Assembly: GCA_900318685.1 (NCBI GenBank)
Contig: ONLL01000029.1
Coordinates: 1-46,744, forward strand
DNA length: 46,744 bases
Reading direction: 5' to 3'
DNA from: an uncultured Prevotellaceae bacterium
GTDB taxonomy: Bacteria; Bacteroidota; Bacteroidia; Bacteroidales; Bacteroidaceae
Part shown: piece after piece, positions 34,401 through 42,419 of the stretch
Position numbering within the stretch: position 1 is the first letter of the stretch
How the letters are laid out: each line of letters begins with the position of its first letter
Notes under the pieces: model-generated
What the model was told of the DNA's origin: nothing
The model's database searches: none
The model's input: only the letters and a program-made list of their open reading frames with translations
Translations under genes and position numbers: made by a program

Positions 34401-34921
34401 TCGTAGTCATCCTGATTGATCATGGCCTCCATGATGTCGCGGTAGTCCTCGTTCTGGAACTTGCAGTCGTTGTATTCGATGAGCAGTACGAGCCCCTTGA
34501 AGTTGGCGTAGTCGTAGTGCTGCGCACGGTTGGCAGCGAGGCTGCGCTGCCGGCTCTGTGCCGTCTGGCGGCGCATCTGCTGTGCCTGCTCGCTGATGCG
34601 TGGCGCGATGCGTCCTGTGAGCTGCAGGAACGAGTGCTCGGCCGCCGACCGTCTCTCTTCGTCGTGTGCCACGAGGGTGGTGGGTGCCAGCTGTCCGTTG
34701 TCGTCGAGCTGTGCATAGACATAGTATCCTCTGGTGTCTCTGGTCAGTGCATAGCCGTCGGCTGTGGTGTTGTAGTGTCGCCACTCGTCGCCCTTGAGGC
34801 GGATGCTGAGGGTGGAGCCGTCAGGCTGTGTGATCTGTGCCACACCACGTGTAGCAGGGCGAGACCATACGGATGTGATGCCAAGCAGCATCGCCATCAC
34901 TATCATTAAACTCTTTTTCAT
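31478..34921 (-). CDS. Secreted M6 (immune inhibitor A-like) metalloprotease with Ig-like repeats
   Basis: 1147 residues. Signal peptide at 1-20. The M6 catalytic domain carries HEFSH at 340-344 (TMCHEFSHVLGLPDFYD), with a calcium-like DRDGDGKVD before it. A BIG2 Ig-like domain (about 560-635), a domain starting ADIASFLALDD (about 640), a second BIG2 (about 835-900, KWTSSNEQVATVNQDG) and a second copy of the first-named domain (NDIADFKTLETG) follow, so there is an internal duplication. The tail (IYTLDGRLVYRS then HGFYILQKGGQ) looks like a type IX secretion signal. DNA composition changes abruptly near 33,000, at the end of the first BIG2 domain. Secreted peptidase, substrate unknown; M6 members include immune-factor-degrading enzymes. 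Confidence 0.9.
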   Translation of the reverse strand: MKKSLMIVMAMLLGITSVWSRPATRGVAQITQPDGSTLSIRLKGDEWRHYNTTADGYALTRDTRGYYVYAQLDDNGQLAPTTLVAHDEERRSAAEHSFLQLTGRIAPRISEQAQQMRRQTAQSRQRSLAANRAQHYDYANFKGLVLLIEYNDCKFQNEDYRDIMEAMINQDDYEGTDKTNYTDPWTHQQVTCTGSMRDYFRDNSEGIFVPTFDVVGPIQVNRSMYYTDVETQADPSRKGMRSLQLMIDACTAADSQVDFSQYDRDGDGKVDMVYFIFAGLPSYIQGNDPRLLWPHQSEMNYLRTVRKDGVILGRYACSTELFGYQSNNWSVLEGIGTMCHEFSHVLGLPDFYDTDNEYDAGLCVSPGLWSLMDHGYDDAGRCPVGYSLYERYALGFATPEKISAPGPVTIGSLDQTNAGYRIDTPQRNEYFLLENRQPNKWDAQLPGHGMLVFRVDSTNVYMWYGNSVNDNPAHPYYELVRAGGTHSTIYGYTDGQSDSFPGSNGVTQLDNLTSPANLRSWAGKNSPFGLTDIQEKDGVITFDVFDANVLQQVTLQDEAMVGVGTSLQLTPVRTPDYAPYTLAWSSSDAGVVSVSDDGLITGIGEGTAEVTVTANDSLTATCTVTVRQLPVAADIASFLALDDDSESLIMLKDAQVLYTYSNNIYLRDASGTIVLSSTGLKVAKDDILNGAVYGQRATSNRMPALKAVKELTTKASFIISKGNEAQPVSLHISQLDSTCYSNLVTVTKVQLVSDGGMFAVLGDKRYRLYNTFKINGIKVPTDLTKRYDVTAVFGTNTLKGEIIDELYLLKSPAAVSYNALTAISLPSELQLPVDRIYQLEPQFTPSKPDVFLKWTSSNEQVATVNQDGLVTTLSNGITTITVVNLDNGLSAQCQLTVGERVVKNDIADFKTLETGKEAQLTLTDALVTFVYKNDAYLRDATGAIRLASTGLDLKVGDVLNGYIYGRYGINDEVPELQPISGSTNADGYTITAQQSVEPREVKVAELSSADYADLVILREVQITTVDNLPGAYVVDGDHQLRVYNTFGLKNPIPTPYFEKTFNLTGILTAAKVSNVLVNNLALTDKAEEIQIPDAISDLTSLPSTYSIYTLDGRLVYRSLSSETTVPHHLHGFYILQKGGQTIKVYLE

Positions 34922-34946
34922 GTGCTCTTACTTTGCATTTTGCCTG

Positions 34947-34977
34947 CAAAATTACACAATTATTTTGAAACGGGCAA
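34947..34977 (-). promoter_or_regulatory. Probable promoter of the M6 protease gene
   Basis: TAATTTTG (34954-34947) with only TTG (34977-34975) at the -33 position, on the minus strand. Leader about 20 nt to the ATG at 34921. Confidence 0.5.
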
Positions 34978-35064
34978 TAGTTCGTGCCGATTTCTCTTCA
35001 AAAGTATAGGGAAAAACCTAATCGATTATAGGCGAATTCCCTTTTCAGGGCCAATGCTTTGAAG

Positions 35065-35072
35065 TATCTTTG
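35065..35072 (+). promoter_or_regulatory. -7 box of the outer-membrane barrel gene
   Basis: TATCTTTG 31 bp before the ATG at 35103, with CTTTTC about 20 bp upstream in the -33 position. Confidence 0.5.
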
Positions 35073-35102
35073 CAACGTGAAACCTTTTAAACGACAGACA
35101 AT

Positions 35103-35795
35103 ATGAAACGTACAATGACAATCATCATGAGCCTTGTGCTCGCCGTGCCGATGCTGGCACAGTACGGCCCTCGCAGGAGCTATCCCCAGCGTAGGCCTGT
35201 GGTCTCAGAATACCGCTATGGCGGGCCCCCACGTTCCTACCGCCACTCACTGACCAATTCCTACTACGGCCTGCGTGTGGGACTGGCTCTGTCGTCGGTC
35301 AGTTCTGACGACAGCTACCTCGACGGCAGCGGGCTGTCATCAGGCGTGTCGATGGGATTTGCGGCCGGTTTCCAGATGGTGCCTGCCTCGCCCCTCTATT
35401 TCGAGACTGGACTGAACTATACAGAAAAGGGAGGACGAGGACACTTCGGTGGCAGCAAATTCACCTACGACCTGAACTACCTGGAGGTGCCGCTACTGCT
35501 GAAATACGACTATCGTGCCGACCGCGACTTCTCTGTGCAGCCTTTCATCGGCGGCTATCTGGCATGCGGCGTGGGCGGCAAGGTGAAGGACTTCGGCCAG
35601 CATCAGGCCCTGAGCAGCTTCGACGATGACTTCTTCAAGCGCTTCGACGGTGGACTGCGCATGGGCTGTGGCGTGGAGTTCGCACACCTCTATGCTGAGT
35701 TAGCCTACGACCTTGGTCTGAGCAACATCTGCCACGACACGTTCAACAGCTCGCGCAATGGATGTCTGCTGCTCAGCTGTGGTGTGAACTTCTAG
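35103..35795 (+). CDS. Outer-membrane beta-barrel protein (PorT/OmpX-like family)
   Basis: 230 residues. Signal peptide MKRTMTIIMSLVLAVPMLA, then Q. The Arg/Pro/Tyr-rich spacer (RRSYPQRRP) is followed by alternating strands typical of small barrels: YYGLRVGLALSSV, SMGFAAGFQMV, YFETGLNYTEKGG, YLEVPLLLKYDY, VQPFIGGYLACG, AELAYDLGLSNI and a final LLLSCGVNF ending in Phe, the usual outer-membrane insertion signal. Function is unknown. Its stop overlaps the stop of the convergent GH2 gene within a single CTAG. Confidence 0.88.
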   Translation: MKRTMTIIMSLVLAVPMLAQYGPRRSYPQRRPVVSEYRYGGPPRSYRHSLTNSYYGLRVGLALSSVSSDDSYLDGSGLSSGVSMGFAAGFQMVPASPLYFETGLNYTEKGGRGHFGGSKFTYDLNYLEVPLLLKYDYRADRDFSVQPFIGGYLACGVGGKVKDFGQHQALSSFDDDFFKRFDGGLRMGCGVEFAHLYAELAYDLGLSNICHDTFNSSRNGCLLLSCGVNF

Positions 35796-38755
35796 TTGAG
35801 TTTCGGCTTCAACTCATCAGGGGATTCGTTAGTGAACATATTCACTGGCGGAGCCTCTTTCGTATAGAAGTCACGGATAATGTCGGGAGTGAGAGTGATC
35901 GTCGGCTGGAAGTCATCGCTATGCATATAGCTGAGGATGGCATGACGCATCTGACGCGCCACAAGCCGATGGTCGAGATCGCTGTTGATGTCCATCGTGG
36001 TCATCAGCAGGCGGCCGTTGAGCACACGAGCCTCAATGAGCATTCCCAGCTTGCGCGACACATGCCAAGTGTCGATGGGCTGGATGGGCGGCTGATAGTC
36101 CTTGGGCAGTTCCATGAGGTTCATCACCTGCGCACGATTGAGCAGCTCCCACCAGTTCAGATTCGACCAGTCGTCAGTGGGGAAGTCATACTTGAACAGC
36201 GGGTGACTCTTGTCGATATAGGCTCCCGTGGTGTGGGGCGGGCGCATCTTGAACCACGACGTGTTCCAGAATACGGGCAGATAGTGCTGGACGACATCTC
36301 TGCCCAGAGTGACACGCCCTGCAGCCGTGAGGAGCACGGTGCCGCCTGCACGAAGGGCTGACAGAGCCTGCTCGTCGAGCGTCTGGGCAATGACGAAGGG
36401 AACAGAGTCGTTGGCTGTCGGCTCAGGACTGACATCCTTGGGATAGACCCAGAATTCCCATGTATTACTGAAAGTATTGGCCACAGCCACGGTGAGAACC
36501 ATTTTCGTGGGATGGGTGACACTATTGAGGGGCATCCGGATGACGCCCAGCTCATTGCCCTTGCCGATAGGAATGGGGCGTGAGGGGAGCGTATCACGCA
36601 TGAAAAGCTCCCTGCTGTCAGTCCACACCTCATAATTAATGGGCACACGACGCACGCTGCCATAGGTGGCGTTCATCAGTTCAATGGGCACACTAAGCGT
36701 GTCGGCATTGGAGAAGACAAACTTCGGGAAGCGCGCCAAGATGACCAAAGAATGGCAGAACTCGCGCCACTTACGGGCGTTGACGTAGCCCTTCTCCTTC
36801 CAGTGCACATTGAGCGGTCCTACCAGAGCCGATCCCTGTCCGCTGTAGTCGTTGAGTGAGAGCAACTGAAAGCCTGTGTAGTCCTTCGTACGCAGGTTGC
36901 GCTCTATCTCGTACTTGTAGCATAGTGTCTGCAGTCGCCCACTTGCCATCATGAATTTCTCGGCCTGCGAAGCCATACCATTCTCTGCCAATAGATCGCG
37001 GAATATCTCGAAGTTGCGAGCTTTGTAGGCTCCAGGATAGTCGTCAATTTCGCTGAAATCAGGGAAGGCGCACCACTGGCCTTGCTCATGTGCGATGATG
37101 GGGCTCTGGTTGGGAGTCTGTGACTTGTAGTTCCTGGGGAACTCAATCTGAGTGTAATAGTCATCGTCAGACTGAGGCGCACGGCGGTCCCAGTCCAGTC
37201 CACGGGCCCCGCCTTTGACGTGAAAATCCGACCCGTCGTCCCAAGCCCATCCGCCTCCTACGCTGGCTCCGCAATACACCTTAGTGGAGTCATACTCATG
37301 CATCTGCTTCACCCAGTCGTTGCAGTATCTGACCCAGTCGCCTGCAGGCTCGTTACCGGCAGCCATCATCAGGAACGAGGGATGGTGGCCGTATTCATCG
37401 ATGATGCGCTTCGATTCAGAGAGCAGATACTGATCGATGACCTGTCCACCACGCAGTTTTACTCCGTGATTAGGCCATGACGGACCTTCAGGCTGGAGGT
37501 AGAAGCCCACCTCATCAGCGGCCTGGAAAGCGGCCTCAGGCGGACAGTAGCTGTGGAATCGCATATGATTCAGCCCATATTCCTTGCATTTTTGGAATAT
37601 TTTCAGCCAAGATTCCTTGTCGGTAGGCGGATAGCCTGTCTCTGGGAAACAGCAGCTCTCTACCGTACCACGCAGGAACAGCGGGCGTCCGTTGATCATC
37701 ATCTGGCGACCTTCTATGCTGACGTTTCGCAGGCCGAAATTGGTCTTGAAGACATCGTCTCCAGCCCTGACGGTCAGTTCGTAGAGGTTGGGGTGGAACT
37801 CGTCCCAAGGTTCGATCAGCTGAACTCTGCCTAATGCCTGGTCGAGTTTATAGCCCTTAACGCTGAAATTGAATACTACGTGACGAATCCCATCTACTAT
37901 AATCGATTCTTTCTTCAGGGCTTTGCCGGGTTTGCCGTCGACGATGGGAGATACCGTTGCCTCAACATAATAGGAGTTGAAAGGCATCACGCGGACGTAG
38001 GGAATATGATTCTCAAGATCAAGAATCACCTTGAACGACTCAAGATCACTAGAAGGCACAATGCGCACATCCCTGAGGTTCAGCTTCTTCCATTGCGACT
38101 GCAGCTCTATACGGCCTACGATACCGTTCCAGTTGCCCTGGGTCTGATCAGTGACGGAGTGTGAGTCCATACCAACGCCAACATTCTCGGCTCCGTTGTA
38201 GACACGGATGGCTATCTCGTTGTTCTTACCTGTGCGAATATAGCTGCTCACATCATAACAATGGGGAGTAGAGAGAGACATCTCATGGCCAACCTCCTTT
38301 CCGTTTACAAAGACAGTGGTCTCGATATGGGGACGCTCCAGGAAGAGCGTCATCCTGCTGCCCTTCCAGTCCTTTGGCACATACACCTTCTTCCTGTACC
38401 ACGCAGCACCCACATAGTGCTTCTCTGGAGTGAGGAAGAAGGGGAACTTCATCTGCCCCTCCTGCCGATATTTCTCCATACGAGGGTTGAAATAGTAGCT
38501 GGAGTCGTAGAGCGAGCCCGTCCACTGCGTATTGACCGACACAGGAGTACCCTTGCCGTTGGTGAGCATCGATCCTGGCAGCATCACATAGTCGTTGTAA
38601 TGCTGGCGAAGTGCAATGCCATTATCCTTGGCTTTGTGTCCGGACGACTCTTCATCGCCTATGGCAAAGTCCCAGGGGCCTTCCAGACTGATGATTTTCT
38701 GGGCATGACTGCTCAGACAGCCCATCAGGCATAGGATGCAAATCAGTTTCTTCAT
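35792..38755 (-). CDS. Secreted glycoside hydrolase, GH2-like with jelly-roll domains
   Basis: 987 residues from ATG 38755 (MKKLICILCLMGCLSSHAQ); the frame extends nine codons back into the GH35 gene and is not the likely start. The signal may be a lipoprotein signal (LMGC). N-terminal GH2 sugar-binding domain (ISLEGPWDFAIGD to HYVGAAWYRKKVYVP and WNGIVGRIELQ), Ig-like domain, then a TIM barrel (LFLRGTVESCCFPETGYPP, HMRFHSYCPPEAAFQAADEVG, and AAGNEPAGD whose Glu fits the acid/base). The C-terminal third is an accessory region. Family-2-type beta-glycosidase is likely; the exact sugar is not readable. It follows the GH35 gene by 5 bp and so is probably coordinated with it. Confidence 0.86.
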   Translation of the reverse strand: MKKLICILCLMGCLSSHAQKIISLEGPWDFAIGDEESSGHKAKDNGIALRQHYNDYVMLPGSMLTNGKGTPVSVNTQWTGSLYDSSYYFNPRMEKYRQEGQMKFPFFLTPEKHYVGAAWYRKKVYVPKDWKGSRMTLFLERPHIETTVFVNGKEVGHEMSLSTPHCYDVSSYIRTGKNNEIAIRVYNGAENVGVGMDSHSVTDQTQGNWNGIVGRIELQSQWKKLNLRDVRIVPSSDLESFKVILDLENHIPYVRVMPFNSYYVEATVSPIVDGKPGKALKKESIIVDGIRHVVFNFSVKGYKLDQALGRVQLIEPWDEFHPNLYELTVRAGDDVFKTNFGLRNVSIEGRQMMINGRPLFLRGTVESCCFPETGYPPTDKESWLKIFQKCKEYGLNHMRFHSYCPPEAAFQAADEVGFYLQPEGPSWPNHGVKLRGGQVIDQYLLSESKRIIDEYGHHPSFLMMAAGNEPAGDWVRYCNDWVKQMHEYDSTKVYCGASVGGGWAWDDGSDFHVKGGARGLDWDRRAPQSDDDYYTQIEFPRNYKSQTPNQSPIIAHEQGQWCAFPDFSEIDDYPGAYKARNFEIFRDLLAENGMASQAEKFMMASGRLQTLCYKYEIERNLRTKDYTGFQLLSLNDYSGQGSALVGPLNVHWKEKGYVNARKWREFCHSLVILARFPKFVFSNADTLSVPIELMNATYGSVRRVPINYEVWTDSRELFMRDTLPSRPIPIGKGNELGVIRMPLNSVTHPTKMVLTVAVANTFSNTWEFWVYPKDVSPEPTANDSVPFVIAQTLDEQALSALRAGGTVLLTAAGRVTLGRDVVQHYLPVFWNTSWFKMRPPHTTGAYIDKSHPLFKYDFPTDDWSNLNWWELLNRAQVMNLMELPKDYQPPIQPIDTWHVSRKLGMLIEARVLNGRLLMTTMDINSDLDHRLVARQMRHAILSYMHSDDFQPTITLTPDIIRDFYTKEAPPVNMFTNESPDELKPKLN

Positions 38756-38760
38756 CGTTC

Positions 38761-40812
38761 TTACCATTTTTCTTTGATGCATATACTATTCACGCGCTCG
38801 CCAGAAGTCTTGTCGGCCTCGCGTGGCAGGTAGACAGGGGCACCCTGCTGCAGGGGCAGGATTCGCAACTCCAGCTCCTTGGCACCCTTAGGCAGCCGCC
38901 ATAGTCCATAGAGGAACGGACGGCCATAATAGAAGTTGTCGGCCACAAGCTTGCCGTCGGCATACAGACGGGCGCAGTCGCCCTGATAGTCGATGGTGAG
39001 GATGGGATGGCAGAACGAGCCTATCGACGAAGGCAGTTCAATCTTGTAGACGGCAGCCCTGGCGAAGTCATCGTCCTGAGGCTCCTCAGCCACCCGCTGC
39101 ACGCCAATCGTTATGTTGCGCAAGGGCCCTGCCTCACCTGCCTTATTATAAGCGACATCTACAGCAGCCTTGGCTGCTTCGGGTTTCGGAAGTCCCCAGT
39201 GCTCTGCCTCTTCGCGAGTGAGCAGGTAGATGTTCTTGTAGACAGGCTTCTGTCCGCCCTGTGGCTTTACATTGCGCAGGGTCTTGCCGTCCTGCATGCA
39301 GATGGTAGTGGGCACACCATCAATCTGCATCATATAGATATTGTCGCCACTACGGGCCACGAGCTGAGCTGTGGCATAGCGGATGCCGCTGACGTTAACA
39401 GGGAAGATGGTCATACAGCCGGCAGGAATCGTCAGCTTTGGCAGTTGCACGCCGCAGGCCTCCAGCTGCACGTTTTTCTTCGCCGTGAGGTTTTGCAGGC
39501 GCTCGTAGTTGTTGACGAAGATGAATCCCTGCTCCTGACCGCCCTTCACGGCTAGACTCGACCTGACGGCCCATCGCAGCTGGCTGTCATCGCCCTTCTT
39601 CACATCCTGAGGTGCAGGGAACGAGGCCTCCATCGTGGCCAGCTCCTCGCCCCAGTCGTGCATAAACAGATGGAGCGGCCTGAGCATGTAGTACTGCGGA
39701 TATGTTTGTCCGAACTCGCCCAGCGGAGCCTGGAAGTCGTAGGTCACCACAGGCATGTCATTGTGGTTTGTGGCACGTGTGCGCTGGTTCTCGTTCAGGG
39801 TGGTCAGTCCCTCAGGGTTGGTGCCTCCGTGATACATGTAGTAGCCCAGCAGGTTCGATCCTGACCCCAGCTTGCAGAGGGCCATCGAGTAGGCATCCTC
39901 AGGATAGACGTAGGGCCGGCGATGATAGGCCGTGGCCATACCTCCTCCCAGCTCGCAGGTGAAGTAGGGATAAGCCTGGACTGAGGCTTGAGAGTCGAGA
40001 GTTGAGGTCTGAGAGTAGTCAAACTGCTCAGAGGCGATGGCTGTCGACGAACGGAAGGCTTTAAACTGGAAGGCCTTGTAATAGTTGCCAGCCGTCTCCT
40101 CCAACGAGCGCTCCCAGAAGCCGTCGGCGTAGTCGCCATAGAGGGGTATCATCTCGCCGAAGGGCACCGGTTTGCTCAGTTCAGGCCATCCTGTACGGGT
40201 GTAGAAAGGCAGGTCGAAGCCTATGTCCGTTGCTATTTTCTTCAGGGCCAGGAGATAGTCGCCCGATCCTCGATATTCGTTGTCAAACTGACAAGCCATC
40301 ACGGGTCCGCCGTCCTTCCACTGCAGGCCTAAAATCTGCGAGAAGATCTGACGATAGAGCTTTTCCACCAGAGCCAGGAACTTGGGGTCCTGCGAGCGCA
40401 TCCTGCAGCCTGTGTCGAAGGCCCAGTCGGGGATGCCGCCATTGCGAGCTTCACCATGACAGAAAGGTCCCACACGCAGCACGACAGGCATCTGCTCCTC
40501 TTTGCATACCTCCAGGAAACGGCGCAGGTCGCGCTGTCCGTCCCATCGGAAGATGCCCTGCTGCTCCTCGACATGATTCCAGAAGACATAGGTGGCAATG
40601 ATGGTCACCCCACCCTCCTTCATCTTCCTCACCTCCTCCTGCCATTCATCGGCCGGCAGTCGCGAATAGTGGATCTCGCCCATCACAGGGCATACGCGCT
40701 TACCGTCGATTATCAGGCTGTGACGGTCCCACTTCACCTCTGGCACGCTGCTAGCGGCCGTGTTTCCCATTGCCGCCAGGGCTACAAATATCAGCATCAG
40801 TCGTTTCATCAT
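38761..40812 (-). CDS. Secreted beta-galactosidase-type glycoside hydrolase, family GH35
   Basis: 683 residues with signal peptide (ends NTAA/SS). GH35 TIM barrel: MGEIHYSRLPADEWQEEVRKMKEGG, ATYVFWNHVEEQQGIFRW, RVGPFCHGEARNGGIPDW, the acid/base Glu179 in QFDNEYRG and the probable nucleophile Glu287 in FTCELGGG. C-terminal jelly-roll-like domains follow (DCARLYADGKLVADNFY). Immediately before the nucleophile, residues 265-279 are encoded by a heptamer repeat tract. GH35 enzymes usually remove beta-galactose from galactan and related side chains. The gene starts 10 bp after xth and is followed by GH2 after 5 bp. Confidence 0.9.
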   Translation of the reverse strand: MMKRLMLIFVALAAMGNTAASSVPEVKWDRHSLIIDGKRVCPVMGEIHYSRLPADEWQEEVRKMKEGGVTIIATYVFWNHVEEQQGIFRWDGQRDLRRFLEVCKEEQMPVVLRVGPFCHGEARNGGIPDWAFDTGCRMRSQDPKFLALVEKLYRQIFSQILGLQWKDGGPVMACQFDNEYRGSGDYLLALKKIATDIGFDLPFYTRTGWPELSKPVPFGEMIPLYGDYADGFWERSLEETAGNYYKAFQFKAFRSSTAIASEQFDYSQTSTLDSQASVQAYPYFTCELGGGMATAYHRRPYVYPEDAYSMALCKLGSGSNLLGYYMYHGGTNPEGLTTLNENQRTRATNHNDMPVVTYDFQAPLGEFGQTYPQYYMLRPLHLFMHDWGEELATMEASFPAPQDVKKGDDSQLRWAVRSSLAVKGGQEQGFIFVNNYERLQNLTAKKNVQLEACGVQLPKLTIPAGCMTIFPVNVSGIRYATAQLVARSGDNIYMMQIDGVPTTICMQDGKTLRNVKPQGGQKPVYKNIYLLTREEAEHWGLPKPEAAKAAVDVAYNKAGEAGPLRNITIGVQRVAEEPQDDDFARAAVYKIELPSSIGSFCHPILTIDYQGDCARLYADGKLVADNFYYGRPFLYGLWRLPKGAKELELRILPLQQGAPVYLPREADKTSGERVNSICIKEKW
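39978..40019. repeat. Heptamer tandem repeat inside the GH35 gene
   Basis: Six 7-mers on the plus strand: GGACTGA, GGCTTGA, GAGTCGA, GAGTTGA, GGTCTGA, GAGTAGT. On the coding strand they are like TCAACTC. They encode about residues 265-279 (DYSQTSTLDSQASVQ), eight residues before the catalytic nucleophile. Confidence 0.75.
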
Positions 40813-40822
40813 GGCTCATGTT

Positions 40823-41572
40823 CTATTTAAGGTCGAGCTCCACAGGACAATGGTCGGAGCCCAGGATTTGTGTGTGTATCTTAGCATCGGCGATGCGAGG
40901 ACGCAGGCGGTCGCTCACCACGAAATAGTCGATACGCCAACCGGCATTCTTCTGTCGCGCCTGGAAACGGTAGCTCCACCACGAGTAGGTCACTTCCTCG
41001 GGATACAGCCAGCGGAAAGTATCCGTGAAGCCTGTGGCGAGCAGCTGCGTGAACTTTGCCCGCTCCTCGTCCGTGAAGCCGGCATTGCGGCGGTTGGTCT
41101 TCGGATTCTTCAGGTCTATCTCCTCATGGGCAACGTTCATGTCGCCACAAACGATGACGGGTTTCCGCTTGTCCAGCTCCCGAAGGTAGGCCTGAAAGTC
41201 ATCCTCCCAGCGCATGCGGTAGTCCAGCCTGCGCAGCTCGTCCTGTGCATTGGGAGTATATACGGTGACAAGGTAGAAGTCGCTCATCTCCAGCGTGATG
41301 ACACGCCCCTCGTGGTCGTGCTCGTCGATGCCTATGCCGTAGCTGACGCTCAGCGGCTGGTGGCGGGAGAAGATAGCAGTGCCCGAATATCCTTTCTTTT
41401 CGGCCGAGTTCCAGTAGGACTCATAGCCCTCAAAGGCGATGTCGAGCTGTCCAGGCTGCATCTTCGTCTCCTGCAGGCAGAAGAAGTCGGCATCCAGTTC
41501 GCGGAAGATGTCACGAAAGCCCTTTCCCTCACAAGCTCTCAGGCCGTTTACGTTCCAACTGATCAGTTTCAT
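40823..41572 (-). CDS. xth: Exodeoxyribonuclease III
   Basis: 249 residues from ATG 41572 ([13 protein letters not shown]); the 24 upstream codons precede the family start and overlap the promoter (box at 41621-41614). Xth is a 3'-5' exonuclease and AP endonuclease for base excision repair. Motifs: [17 protein letters not shown] with the metal-binding Glu, [46 protein letters not shown] and the C-terminal SDHCPV. It is the first gene of a run with GH35 and GH2 (10 and 5 bp gaps), an unrelated partner set. Confidence 0.95.
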   Translation of the reverse strand: MKLISWNVNGLRACEGKGFRDIFRELDADFFCLQETKMQPGQLDIAFEGYESYWNSAEKKGYSGTAIFSRHQPLSVSYGIGIDEHDHEGRVITLEMSDFYLVTVYTPNAQDELRRLDYRMRWEDDFQAYLRELDKRKPVIVCGDMNVAHEEIDLKNPKTNRRNAGFTDEERAKFTQLLATGFTDTFRWLYPEEVTYSWWSYRFQARQKNAGWRIDYFVVSDRLRPRIADAKIHTQILGSDHCPVELDLK

Positions 41573-41613
41573 GTTTTTGTTCATTTGTTTTTGTTGTGAC
41601 GATATTTGTGCTG

Positions 41614-41621
41614 CAAAATTA
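41614..41621 (-). promoter_or_regulatory. -7 box of the xth operon
   Basis: TAATTTTG on the minus strand, 42 bp upstream of ATG 41572; the -33 is not clear at the normal distance. Confidence 0.5.
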
Positions 41622-41662
41622 CGAATTACTGCGCAAAAAACCAAAAGAAAAACGGATTTTCC

Positions 41663-41693
41663 TTTGCTCTTCTCTCGTTTTTTCGTAACTTTG
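41663..41693 (+). promoter_or_regulatory. Promoter of the LUD operon, extended-spacer family
   Basis: TTTG (41663-41666), spacer CTCTTCTCTCGTTTTTTCG (19 bp), TAACTTTG (41686-41693). Preceded by AAAAGAAAAACGG, like the other members. The leader is about 75 nt. Confidence 0.85.
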
Positions 41694-41773
41694 TACCCAA
41701 ATTAAGAAATAGCGGGCACTGATGACAGCCAGTAAGCTGCATTGCCCCTGATGATTAACTACAATTCAACCAT

Positions 41774-42409
41774 ATGACACCAAAGGAATTACGCGACGAA
41801 AGGCTGGCAGAGCGGATGATCCGCAATCTGAAGCGCCGCAACATGGAGGCCTTCTACTGTAAGACGGCAGCAGAGGCAGTGCAGAAAGTTTCCTCGCTCA
41901 TAGCCGACGGGAGCAGCGTCACCTGGGGCGGCTCGATGACCATTCGCGACATAGACATCCCTCAGGCGCTGAAGCAGCGCGGCACACTGGAAGTGCTCGA
42001 CCGCGACGAGCTGACCGACCGCAGCGAGGTGGTGAAGATCTATGAGCGCGCATTCTCTGCCGACGTCTACCTATCGAGTGCCAATGCCATCAGCGAGGAC
42101 GGCGTCATCGTCAATATCGACGGCAATGGCAACCGTGTGGCCGCCATCACCTGGGGACCCAAGCGCGTGATATTCGTCATCGGCATGAACAAGGTGGCTC
42201 AGACCGTGGAGGCAGCACTCTCCAGGGCACGCTCGACAGCCTCGCCCACGAACGCCGCCCGCTTCGACATACAGACGCCCTGCCAGTCGGATGGCGTGTG
42301 CCACAACTGCAACTCGCCCGAGAGCATCTGCAACTACGTCCATTTCCTGCGCAATTCGCCACGTGGCAGGCACATCGTGGTGCTTGTTGGCGAGGAGCTG
42401 GGATACTAA
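41774..42409 (+). CDS. LUD domain protein (LutC/YkgG family)
   Basis: 211 residues, cytoplasmic. The LUD fold landmarks are SSVTWGGSMTIRDIDI near the N-terminus, SSANAISEDGVIVNIDGNGNRVAAITWGPKRVIFVIG in the centre and a four-Cys cluster at 170, 176, 179 and 186 (CQSDGVCHNCN then SPESIC), which could hold Fe-S or zinc. LUD proteins include lactate-utilisation subunits, but the partner LutA and LutB genes are absent here, so the role is open. It is first in an operon with a secreted unknown (10 bp gap) and the DUF6055 gene. Confidence 0.88.
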   Translation: MTPKELRDERLAERMIRNLKRRNMEAFYCKTAAEAVQKVSSLIADGSSVTWGGSMTIRDIDIPQALKQRGTLEVLDRDELTDRSEVVKIYERAFSADVYLSSANAISEDGVIVNIDGNGNRVAAITWGPKRVIFVIGMNKVAQTVEAALSRARSTASPTNAARFDIQTPCQSDGVCHNCNSPESICNYVHFLRNSPRGRHIVVLVGEELGY

Positions 42410-42419
42410 ACGCTATACT

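Noticed and set aside
33890-34909. 339-codon open frame opposite the M6 protease
   Set aside because: Antisense to the catalytic domain with HEFSH; Val/Ala-rich shadow in the most GC-rich part.
41774-42409. Lactate utilisation operon lutABC
   Set aside because: Only the LUD protein is present; the neighbours are secreted proteins, not LutA or LutB.
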